DNA from: Caulobacterales bacterium
GTDB lineage: Bacteria > Pseudomonadota > Alphaproteobacteria > Caulobacterales > Caulobacteraceae
DNA: 64,000 bases
Reading direction: 5' to 3'
Assembly (NCBI GenBank): GCA_017302105.1
Contig: JAFLCS010000003.1
Coordinates: 1 to 64,000, forward strand
Positions 1 through 7,927 of this stretch are shown here, piece after piece; positions within the stretch are counted from its first letter, which is position 1; each line of letters begins with the position of its first letter. Made by a program: the position numbers and the translations under genes. The notes under the pieces were generated by a model, which had not been told where the DNA came from, ran no database searches, and saw nothing but the letters and a program-made list of their open reading frames with translations.

Positions 1-447
1 GGCGGCGCTGCCCTTGCCGGAGGCGCTGCCGCCGCAGCCCGTGGCGGGGCGGCACTCGCGGGTGGCGCGACCACCGCCTACAGCCTTGGCGCGGCCGGTC
101 AGTCCGGCGCATCCGGCGTTGCCTCAGGTCTCGGCAATGTTGCCTCGACGGGCGTGTCGAAAGCCGGCTCGGCCATCGCCAGCCCGTTCCGGCGTGCCGC
201 TGCCTCGATGCGCGAGAGCTTCGATGCGGGAGGCCGTGCCGTTTCAGGCGAAGCCGCATCCGCAGACGAATCCGGCTCTGCCGCAACGTCTGCCGCTGCA
301 CCGTCCGCCGGCAATCCGCCCGCCTGGGCCAGGCGCATGAAGCGCGGCCAGCAGATGACGCATGGCGTTCAAGCCGCTGCCCACGCCGTCAAGTCCGGCG
401 ATGCCCATGGCGGCGGAGCCTCTGTCAACCTCTCCGAAAGCGACTGA
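1..447 (+). CDS. trbL: TrbL, conjugal transfer inner-membrane protein (3' part only)
   Basis: The reading frame is open from the first base of the window to the TGA at 445-447, giving the last 148 residues. The segment is Ala/Gly/Ser-rich and low in complexity, with no membrane helix, as is usual for the cytoplasmic tail of TrbL/VirB6 proteins; the membrane part would lie upstream. The identification rests mainly on position: it is followed after 2 bp by trbF, trbG and trbI in the canonical trbL-F-G-I order. TrbL is a polytopic inner-membrane component of the type IV secretion channel. The start is outside the window. Confidence 0.8.
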   Translation, partial: GGAALAGGAAAAARGGAALAGGATTAYSLGAAGQSGASGVASGLGNVASTGVSKAGSAIASPFRRAAASMRESFDAGGRAVSGEAASADESGSAATSAAAPSAGNPPAWARRMKRGQQMTHGVQAAAHAVKSGDAHGGGASVNLSESD

Positions 448-449
448 CC

Positions 450-1133
450 ATGTTCAAGCGAACCTCCACCCATTACGGCAAGTCCCCCGAGCCCGAGACG
501 CCCTACCAGCGTGCCGCGCAGGTCTGGGACGACCGCATCGGCTCCGCCCGCGTGCAGGCGAAGAACTGGCGGCTGATGGCCTTCGGCTCGCTGACGCTCT
601 CCGCTGCTCTCTCGGCCGGGTTGTTCTGGCAGTCGATGAACGGCTCGATCGTGCCGTGGGTGGTGCAGGTCGATCGGCTGGGTCAGGCGCAGGCGATTGC
701 GCCCGCGACCGCCGACTATCAGCCGAACGATGCGCAGATCGCATTCTATCTGGCGCGGTTCATCGAACAGGTCAGGGGCATTCCAGCCGACGCCATCATT
801 GTGCGGCAGAATTGGCTGCGCGCCTATGACTTCACTACACAGGCTGGCGCGCTGGCGCTCAACGACTATGCGCGCTCGAACGATCCGTTCGCCAAGGTCG
901 GCAAGAGCCAGGTCGCCATCGAGGTGTCGAGCGTGATCCGCGCCTCGCCGTCGAGCTTCCGCATCGCCTGGATCGAGCGCCGTTATCAGGACGGTTCGCT
1001 CGCCAGCACCGAACGCTGGTCCGCCATCCTCACCGTCGCCGTGCAGCCGCCCCGCGATGCCGACACGCTGCGGAAGAACCCGCTCGGAATCTACATCAAC
1101 GCTATCAACTGGTCGAAGGAGCTTGGACAATGA
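450..1133 (+). CDS. trbF: TrbF, VirB8-like conjugal transfer protein
   Basis: This 227-residue protein has a short cytoplasmic N-terminus, one membrane helix at about residues 40-61, and a periplasmic domain of the VirB8/TrbF type. Such proteins nucleate the type IV secretion complex at the inner membrane. The ATG at 450 lies 2 bp after the trbL stop, and the 3' end overlaps trbG by 4 bp (ATGA), so the genes are translationally coupled. Length and the N-terminal pattern with a conserved Pro-Tyr-Gln segment fit TrbF of RP4-like and ICE systems. Confidence 0.9.
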   Translation: MFKRTSTHYGKSPEPETPYQRAAQVWDDRIGSARVQAKNWRLMAFGSLTLSAALSAGLFWQSMNGSIVPWVVQVDRLGQAQAIAPATADYQPNDAQIAFYLARFIEQVRGIPADAIIVRQNWLRAYDFTTQAGALALNDYARSNDPFAKVGKSQVAIEVSSVIRASPSSFRIAWIERRYQDGSLASTERWSAILTVAVQPPRDADTLRKNPLGIYINAINWSKELGQ

Positions 1134-2158
1134 CACCGACCTTCCGCAAAGCTGGGAGGCCGGCTTTCCGCAATGCCTCTTTCACGGCTTTACTGCTTAG
1201 CGCTTCCGCCCTTGCGGGCTGCGCGGGGCACACACCACCGCCGGAGATTTCCTATGATGGTGCGGCGCCCGCCGTCATCGCCGCCGATCCGCCCAAGCCC
1301 GTGCAGGTCGTGGAACTGCCAAAACCGCTGCCGCTTCCCGGCCAGCTGAAGCCGGTCGGCAAGGACGGCAAGCCCGAGCCGGAAGCCGCCGACCCGACCG
1401 TGCGCGTCAATCAGGCCAATGCCGCCGCGCGGATGCAGCCGGTCAGGAACGGCTTCATCAATTCGATGCAGGTCTATCCCTTTGTCGATGGCGCGCTGTA
1501 TCAGGTTTATGCCTCGCCGGGGCAGATCACCGACATTTCGCTCCAGCCCGGAGAACAACTCGTCGGCTCCGGCCCGGTCGCCGCTGGCGACACGGTGCGC
1601 TGGATAATCGGCGATACCGAGAGCGGCACCGGCGCGGCGAAGGTCGTGCATATCCTGGTGAAGCCCACGCGCGCCGAGCTGATGACCAACCTGGTCATCA
1701 ACACCGATCGGCGCACCTACCATATGGAACTGCGCTCGACGCCTTCGACCTATATGGCGTCAGTGTCCTGGCAATATCCGCAGGACCAACTCATCGCGCT
1801 GCGTCGCCAGAACCAGCAGGCAGAGGCCCAGCAACCGGTCGCGAACGGCATCGATCTCTCCCGTGTCAATTTCCGTTACGAGGTGTCGGGCGACCGCGCG
1901 CCGTGGCGGCCGCTCCGCGCATTCGATGACGGCCGGCAGGTGTTCATCGAGTTTCCGCGCGGCATCGGCCAGGGCGAGATGCCGCCGCTGTTCGTCGTCG
2001 GGCCGGAGGGCTCGACATCCGAACTCGTGAACTACCGCGTGCGCGGCAACTACATGATCGTCGATCGGCTGTTCGCCGCCGCCGAGCTTCGCTTCGGAGC
2101 CGACAAAAATCAGAAGCGCGTGCGCATCTCCCGCACCGATGGGAGGCCAGCGACGTGA
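1130..2158 (+). CDS. trbG: TrbG, VirB9-like outer-membrane complex lipoprotein
   Basis: This 342-residue protein has an N-terminal export signal ending in a lipobox (Leu-Ala-Gly-Cys, Cys31) and then a Pro-rich linker. The rest matches the VirB9/TrbG/CagX fold, with a C-terminal segment containing 'VNFRYEV' that is typical of the family. It should join TrbI in the outer-membrane core of the conjugation channel. It overlaps trbF (ATGA) upstream and trbI (4 bp) downstream. Confidence 0.93.
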   Translation: MTPTFRKAGRPAFRNASFTALLLSASALAGCAGHTPPPEISYDGAAPAVIAADPPKPVQVVELPKPLPLPGQLKPVGKDGKPEPEAADPTVRVNQANAAARMQPVRNGFINSMQVYPFVDGALYQVYASPGQITDISLQPGEQLVGSGPVAAGDTVRWIIGDTESGTGAAKVVHILVKPTRAELMTNLVINTDRRTYHMELRSTPSTYMASVSWQYPQDQLIALRRQNQQAEAQQPVANGIDLSRVNFRYEVSGDRAPWRPLRAFDDGRQVFIEFPRGIGQGEMPPLFVVGPEGSTSELVNYRVRGNYMIVDRLFAAAELRFGADKNQKRVRISRTDGRPAT

Positions 2159-3411
2159 GTCAGGATGATCCCGACAAGAAAGAATGGCGCGAGCCAGAGG
2201 TTGGGCGTCCTGTCGAGCCCACTGAAGATGATGCACGCCCGCTGACCGGCGAGCCGGTCGCGCCGATGCGGCTGCGGCCCGAGCCGCCGCGCGTCACCCG
2301 CCTGTCGCGCAAGGTGCTGGCAGGTCTCGGTCTTGCCGCCAGCGTCGGCGTCGGCGGCGCGCTGATCTATGCGCTCCAGACCCGTCATGGCGGCGAACAG
2401 GGCCAGGAACTGATCTCAACCGATAACCGCACCACGCCGGATGGCCTCGCCGGACTACCCAAGGACTATAGCGGCGTCCCCAAACTCGGCCCGCCGCTGC
2501 CCGGCGATCTCGGCCGTCCGATCCTCAACGCACAGAATGCCGGTCAGCCCGCACCGACGCCGGGGATTGCCACCCCTTCGGGGCCTGTCGGACCAACACC
2601 GGAGGAACAACGCCGGGCGCAGGAACTGGAATCGGCGCGGACCGCACGGCTGTTCGCCACCACCGAAACGAGGCCGGGGAACACCGCCACGACGCCGACT
2701 ACCGCGACCGTACCGCAACCCGATCTCGCCAGTCTCGGCCTCGCGCCGCAGCCAGCCACACCCTCGGCGCAGGATCGGCAACTCGCCTTCCTCAATCAGA
2801 CGCCGGACAAGCGCACCGTCTCCCCGGATCGCGTTGCAGCGCCCGCGTCGAAGAATGTGCTTCAGGCTGGCGCGGTGATCGCCGCCGCGCTCATCACCGG
2901 CATCCGCTCCGATCTGCCAGGCCAGATCACGGCGCAGGTGACGGAGAATGTCTATGATAGCCCAACGGGTAAGATCCTACTCGTGCCGCAGGGCACCCGC
3001 GTCATCGGCCAGTATGACAGCGGCGTCGGATTCGGACAGCGCCGCATCCTGCTCGTCTGGAGCCGGCTGATCTTCCCGAATGGCCGCTCCATCGTACTGG
3101 AACGCCAACCCGGCGCCGACGCCGAGGGCTATGCCGGGCTGGAGGATGGCGTCGATTACCATTGGGGCGAACTGTTCAAGGCCGCGGCCTTGTCCACGCT
3201 GCTCAGCATCGGCGCAGAATCTGGTTCGTCGAGCGGCGAAAGCGACATCGTGCGGGCCCTGCGTAACGGCGCATCGAACAGCATCAGCCAGACCGGCCAG
3301 CAGATCGTCCAGCGCCAGCTCAATATCGCACCAACGCTCACCATCCGGCCGGGCTTCCCCGTCCGCGTGATCGTCACGCGCGATCTTGTACTCGAACCCT
3401 ACGGAGGCTGA
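2155..3411 (+). CDS. trbI: TrbI, VirB10-like channel protein
   Basis: This 418-residue protein uses a GTG start that overlaps the trbG stop. It has a charged cytoplasmic tail, one membrane helix at about residues 54-75, a Pro-rich periplasmic linker (about 80-220) and the C-terminal VirB10/TrbI beta-barrel domain (about 225-418). The 'VPQGTRVIGQYDS' stretch is characteristic of the family. The protein spans the envelope and links inner-membrane energy use to the outer-membrane pore. It is the last of the standard trb genes here. Confidence 0.95.
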   Translation: MSQDDPDKKEWREPEVGRPVEPTEDDARPLTGEPVAPMRLRPEPPRVTRLSRKVLAGLGLAASVGVGGALIYALQTRHGGEQGQELISTDNRTTPDGLAGLPKDYSGVPKLGPPLPGDLGRPILNAQNAGQPAPTPGIATPSGPVGPTPEEQRRAQELESARTARLFATTETRPGNTATTPTTATVPQPDLASLGLAPQPATPSAQDRQLAFLNQTPDKRTVSPDRVAAPASKNVLQAGAVIAAALITGIRSDLPGQITAQVTENVYDSPTGKILLVPQGTRVIGQYDSGVGFGQRRILLVWSRLIFPNGRSIVLERQPGADAEGYAGLEDGVDYHWGELFKAAALSTLLSIGAESGSSSGESDIVRALRNGASNSISQTGQQIVQRQLNIAPTLTIRPGFPVRVIVTRDLVLEPYGG

Positions 3412-3412
3412 C

Positions 3413-3646
3413 ATGGCGAAGCTGAAACTCGGCCCCATAACCGACGACAAGCCGGTCAAGGTCACGCTGGAACTGCCGGCCGGTCTGCACCGCGACCTTG
3501 GTGCCTATGCAGACATCCTCGCCAGCGACGCCGGGCAGGCTGTTGGCGATCCTGTTCGTCTGATCGTGCCAATGCTGCAGCGCTTCATCGCGACGGATCG
3601 GGAGTTTGTGAAGGCCCGGCGTTCAATGCTGCCGCGGAACCGTTGA
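3413..3646 (+). CDS. DUF2274 small protein of trb cluster
   Basis: This 77-residue protein starts at the ATG 1 bp after the trbI stop; an upstream in-frame ATG at 3386 inside trbI is less likely. It resembles the DUF2274 family, which commonly follows trbI in proteobacterial ICEs. The sequence has a ribbon-helix-helix-like pattern (beta strand 'VKVTLELPAGLHRDL' followed by helices), which suggests a DNA-binding regulator; that role is inference. The 3' 62 bp overlap the convergent LysR gene. Confidence 0.75.
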   Translation: MAKLKLGPITDDKPVKVTLELPAGLHRDLGAYADILASDAGQAVGDPVRLIVPMLQRFIATDREFVKARRSMLPRNR

Positions 3647-4544
3647 TCCCGGAAGACTGATCCACTCGCGCCATTGAACGCGCGAGATCGAGCAGTCGCA
3701 GGAATGCCGGATTATCATTGCGCGACGCCCAGACGGCGCGAAATGGCAATATCTCGCCGACGATCGGGCGAAACACCACGCCGGGAAACTGCGTGCCCGT
3801 CGTGGCCTCGCTGGTCACGGTGAGTCCGCGTCCGAGCGCCACAAGCTGCATCAGGTTATCTCGTCCTACCGCCTGCTGCTGGATCTCGGGATGGTGTCCC
3901 AGGTCGGCGAGACGCTGGACCAGATAGTCGTGGATTTCTTCGCCGGGCGCGCTCTCGCTGACGATGAAGGGCTCGCCAGCCAGATCGCCGAAGGTGACTT
4001 CCATGTCGTCTGCATGAGGGTGATGCAAAGGCAACACCGCGAAGATGCGTTCCGTCCAAAGATGCTGGCTCTGGCAATCCGGCCAGCTCGTGAGCCCGGT
4101 CAAGAACGCAACGTCGAGTTGACGCTGCCGCACGGCGGCGACGTGTTCAGCGGGATTACCATCGGCAAAGCTCAGCTTAACCGCCTTGTGGCGCTGCCCG
4201 AAGGCTTGGAAGAGGTCAGCCAGAAAGCCAGAGGCCAGCGACGAAAAGATGCCGATACGAACTTCACCATCTTCCCCGCGGCCGATCGCAGACACTTCCG
4301 CTCGCGCCATCCCGATTTGCGACAGTGCCTTTCGACCGCGTTGAACGAATTGCCTGCCTGCTTGGGTGAGTTGCACGCCACCTGCCGATCGCGTGAACAA
4401 GGGGGCGCCAAGCCGATCTTCCAGATCACGAATTCGGCGGCTGATAGCTGATTCCTGTATGCCCAGTGCGGCAGCTGCTCGGCGAAAGCTACCGTGATCG
4501 GCTGCGGCAATCACATAACGAATGTGCCGAATTTCAAAGGGCAA
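3585..4544 (-). CDS. LysR-family transcriptional regulator
   Basis: This 319-residue protein has an N-terminal winged helix-turn-helix (about residues 2-62, with 'GSFRRAAAALGIQESAISRR' as the recognition region) and a type 2 periplasmic-binding-like effector domain (about 90-300). A LysR gene in this place, converging on DUF2274 after trbI, is a common feature of ICEs with trb modules, so it may regulate element functions. The effector is unknown. The 3' end overlaps the DUF2274 gene by 62 bp on the opposite strand. It separates the transfer module from the cargo. Confidence 0.9.
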   Translation of the reverse strand: MPFEIRHIRYVIAAADHGSFRRAAAALGIQESAISRRIRDLEDRLGAPLFTRSAGGVQLTQAGRQFVQRGRKALSQIGMARAEVSAIGRGEDGEVRIGIFSSLASGFLADLFQAFGQRHKAVKLSFADGNPAEHVAAVRQRQLDVAFLTGLTSWPDCQSQHLWTERIFAVLPLHHPHADDMEVTFGDLAGEPFIVSESAPGEEIHDYLVQRLADLGHHPEIQQQAVGRDNLMQLVALGRGLTVTSEATTGTQFPGVVFRPIVGEILPFRAVWASRNDNPAFLRLLDLARSMARVDQSSGINGSAAALNAGPSQTPDPSR

Positions 4545-4617
4545 TGCAGCAACTCCGCCTCTTCTCCGATTCGGGCCAATCGCCGTCTACAGTTTGAGGA
4601 ATTAGGTAACTCTACTT

Positions 4618-7600
4618 TCATTCGACTGACTTCTCGATGAACCCGAGGGTGTTCGCGTTCTCAATCAACGTTCTCACTTTTGCTCGATCTAGGCCTGATG
4701 GAACATCAGCGTCGATTTCCAAACGAAGTTTCACGGCGCTATTCGGAAGCGTTGTGAGCTGCTCGACGATCGCCTCGACAATCTGATGGATGTCCCGCGC
4801 TGGCCGCTCCGGTGAGATCATCACTGCGCCAATAAATCGCGTCGGCTTCTTTTCTGTCAGCGGCGTGGTAGGTCCGCCACCGATGACTGGTTCGCCCGGC
4901 GTCGGCAGAGTACCGCCAGCGCCCCCTAGCGTGCCGCCAGCATCGGTTTGTACTGGCGCCGGACGGTGTGCGTCGGCGACATCTGGTTTAATGATGACAC
5001 TTTCGCTGTCGATGACCACCGGCGTATTGCCCGCCCGCTCGATAGCAAGCCCCGCATAGGTGTCCGTTTTCTCGTCCCACCGCTCGGCATAGGCGAAAGG
5101 ACCGGGCAGCATGCCGCTGATCGCCGCATGCACCGCCTTGACCAGCACATCCTGCCCTTTCAGGCGCGGCAAATAGATGTAGCGGCTCAGATATTCCCGC
5201 AGATCCTTGAGCGACAGTCTGGGTTTGTCGTTCCAGATGTATTTCTGGAGATCGCGGTCGAGGCGCGACGGCCCCAACTCTACCAGCAGGCCCTCTTCAG
5301 CCACCAGCTTCTTGCTAGCCCGAGCCAGCAGCCCGTCCTGCGCCGGAATCTTGCCCGACACCCACTCCCAATCGGCCTGGGCACTCTCTTGGGCCGGATA
5401 GTGCAGATAGCACCACGCCTCTTTGAGGCGGGTCTTCATCGTTTCTCTCGCTTCGGCTAGCTTCGCCTCTGCCAGCTTCTGGTCGCTCGGTCGGAGTTCA
5501 AGGCGCTCCTTGTCGCGGACGATTTCGCCCCAAGCCAGGGACGCGCGAACGGCATCCCGCAGATGGTCGAGTTGCCGGGCTTCCGCTGCGATGAACACGA
5601 GCATGTTGCGATAGACGCGGGGCGTACTGCCCCGCTGAGTAAGGATGTCTTTCGCTTCGACCAGTGCATCCGAGCCATCGCGCCCGTTGTGGGGATATTT
5701 GACGCCCAGCACGACGGCGCGCACGCCGCCCGCCTCGTCGGGAACTTCAGCTGATGACGCGGGTGCCACCTGCACGGCATCGAAATGCCCGCGGTCGGCG
5801 AGGCCATTCACATATTTTCCGAGTTCGGCGTCGATCGTCACTTCGACAAGCGCCGCCTCGATCTGCGCCGCCTTGTCTGCGGCGATGCGATTGAGGCTCG
5901 CCGACATCGAATACCAGTACCGACCAAGATCGGCGTGCATGAACTTAGCCTGGTTGGTCAGCCGGCGCAGCGCATCGCCGAAGATCGCAGGGCGCTCGCC
6001 CGGCTGCACGACGCCGAGATTGATCTGCTTATCGTCGAGGCCGGTGTTCTGTTGCTGGGCAGTGGGCGCCGTTCCCATGAAAATCGCGCGAGCAACGCGG
6101 CGGGTCGCCGAGTACCGGTTCAGGTTCGGCGCCGACTGATCGACTTTGTAGGGAGTCGACGCAGTGCCATCGACATCGCCGGCGATGATCGACTGCCAGC
6201 TCACGTCGAGATAGTGGAGCAATTCCGGCTCCACACGCGGCGAACTCACCGCCACGCTGCCGGGCATAATCATCACCGACGGATCGGCATTCATCCAAAG
6301 CTCGTGAATGGCCTGCGCCATCAGGCGCAGCACGCCGCGCGTGCGCTGGAACTTTTCGAGTGATCCCCAACTCGTGTAGAGCTGGTCGAACAGTTCGGGA
6401 TGGATCGGATAAGCCTTCTCCAGCTTGCGCCGGTAGTCCTCATCCGCGCAGCCTTGCGGGAAGTCGTTGGCATTCTCACGATACAGCTTGGCGAACTGCT
6501 TCAACGTGTTGTCACGATGGTGGAACTTATCGCCGGGGATTTCCTTGAACAGACGCCGCCGGACGATCTCATAGCTCTCTTCCTGGCTCGCGGGGCGCCA
6601 CGAGGATTCCACACGGCTGAAGGTCTGCTTGAGGCGCGCCAGCGCTTCCTGGCCGCCTTCGCCACCCACCTCGATCTGCGATGCCGGCAAGGAAGCGACG
6701 AGCAGCGTGCCGGGGCTGGCTTTGACTGCCTCGGTCAGCGACTGGACGAAGGATAGGTTCGCATCGAACGACCCGGAGGGCAGCCCCTCGACCTTGTAGA
6801 TCTGCCGCAGATAGGCGACCCATTCGTCGATCAGGATCAAGCACGGCGCATACTTCTTGAAAAGCGCTTCCAGGAGGTTCGAGCCCGGCGCGATGCCGCT
6901 GGCGTCATTCTCCGCCACCATCGCGTAAGCGTCAGCGCCGCCGAGCTGCCAGGCGAGTTCACCCCAGGTCGTGCGGATTTTCCGGTCGCCCTCGGCGTGA
7001 AGCACATCCTGCGGCCCCCGCGATGTGCCGACGAGCACGGCGCGGTTGATGGCCTTCGGCACGCTCAGCCCCTGCTTTTCGAGCAACTGGTCGAGGCCGG
7101 AGAGGTCCTGCACCGGCGTCGGCCCTGCCATATGATAGAGCGCCAGCATCGAGTGCGTCTTGCCGCCCCCAAAATTGGTTTGCAGTTCGACGACGGGATC
7201 GCCGCCGGTGCCGGACAGCCGCTTCGCGGCCCCGATCAGCAGCGCGCTCAAGCCTTCAGTCAGATAGGTGCGGCTGAAGAACTGGCGCGGGTCGCGATAT
7301 TCCGGTGGCGCGCTGCCCGAATGCACCTTGGCGAGGTCGGCCGCGAACTCGGCCTGCTGGAACTCGCCGGTGGCGACATCCTGGTGCGGCTCGACCACCT
7401 CGCGCCACGGCAGAAGCCCCGCCACCGTCTCGACCGAGATTTCGAGGCGCTGGGTTTTCCGCCGCTCCTCATTGCGCTGAAGCTCGGTGAACTTCGTGCG
7501 CAGGATGGTGTCGCGCATCTTGCCGAGCTGCTCGGCCGTCTCGCCGGCGCTGATCGCCTCCATAAGGCGACGCATGGAATCGAGCGCGCGCTCGGCGTCG

Positions 7601-7914
7601 TCGTAGGTGAAGGTCTCGTTGTGCGAGAGCTTGTTGCGGACATCGCCCAGTTCATTGACCAGCGAGCGTTCGGCACGGCCGAGAACCGCCTTGAACGCCT
7701 CGCTCCAGAAGCGATCCATCGCGTTGAACAGCGCGGCCTGGTCCCAACCGACCTCGCCGTTGCTGTTGGGGCGCAGGCTCGGCAGCTTCTCCAGAACCTG
7801 GACTTGCCAGTGCCCCTTGAGCGAGGTTTCGAGCCGCTTTTCGACGAACGGGATCAGCGCCGAAGGCAGCAGCTCCATCCCTTCAAACACATATTGGCGG
7901 GTGCTTTTTGCCAC
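4618..7914 (-). CDS. DUF499 ATPase with N-terminal Swt1-like HEPN domain
   Basis: This 1098-residue protein starts at GTG 7914 behind a strong GAGGGGGA ribosome site. Residues about 1-120 resemble a Swt1-type HEPN domain and contain Arg-Asn-Lys-Leu-Ser-His (93-98), the R-x4-H pattern of HEPN ribonucleases. A P-loop ATPase of the DUF499 family follows, with Walker A 'NFGGGKTH' at about 247-254. A linker near residue 1000 is Gly/Pro/Thr-rich. DUF499 ATPases are associated with DUF1156 methyltransferases in predicted phage-defence clusters and are related to PglY/BrxC of BREX. This is the last gene of the leftward operon, 13 bp after the methyltransferase. Whether it acts as a ribonuclease effector or a DNA-sensing motor is unknown. 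Confidence 0.82.
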   Translation of the reverse strand: MAKSTRQYVFEGMELLPSALIPFVEKRLETSLKGHWQVQVLEKLPSLRPNSNGEVGWDQAALFNAMDRFWSEAFKAVLGRAERSLVNELGDVRNKLSHNETFTYDDAERALDSMRRLMEAISAGETAEQLGKMRDTILRTKFTELQRNEERRKTQRLEISVETVAGLLPWREVVEPHQDVATGEFQQAEFAADLAKVHSGSAPPEYRDPRQFFSRTYLTEGLSALLIGAAKRLSGTGGDPVVELQTNFGGGKTHSMLALYHMAGPTPVQDLSGLDQLLEKQGLSVPKAINRAVLVGTSRGPQDVLHAEGDRKIRTTWGELAWQLGGADAYAMVAENDASGIAPGSNLLEALFKKYAPCLILIDEWVAYLRQIYKVEGLPSGSFDANLSFVQSLTEAVKASPGTLLVASLPASQIEVGGEGGQEALARLKQTFSRVESSWRPASQEESYEIVRRRLFKEIPGDKFHHRDNTLKQFAKLYRENANDFPQGCADEDYRRKLEKAYPIHPELFDQLYTSWGSLEKFQRTRGVLRLMAQAIHELWMNADPSVMIMPGSVAVSSPRVEPELLHYLDVSWQSIIAGDVDGTASTPYKVDQSAPNLNRYSATRRVARAIFMGTAPTAQQQNTGLDDKQINLGVVQPGERPAIFGDALRRLTNQAKFMHADLGRYWYSMSASLNRIAADKAAQIEAALVEVTIDAELGKYVNGLADRGHFDAVQVAPASSAEVPDEAGGVRAVVLGVKYPHNGRDGSDALVEAKDILTQRGSTPRVYRNMLVFIAAEARQLDHLRDAVRASLAWGEIVRDKERLELRPSDQKLAEAKLAEARETMKTRLKEAWCYLHYPAQESAQADWEWVSGKIPAQDGLLARASKKLVAEEGLLVELGPSRLDRDLQKYIWNDKPRLSLKDLREYLSRYIYLPRLKGQDVLVKAVHAAISGMLPGPFAYAERWDEKTDTYAGLAIERAGNTPVVIDSESVIIKPDVADAHRPAPVQTDAGGTLGGAGGTLPTPGEPVIGGGPTTPLTEKKPTRFIGAVMISPERPARDIHQIVEAIVEQLTTLPNSAVKLRLEIDADVPSGLDRAKVRTLIENANTLGFIEKSVE

Positions 7915-7927
7915 GTTCCGTTCCCCC

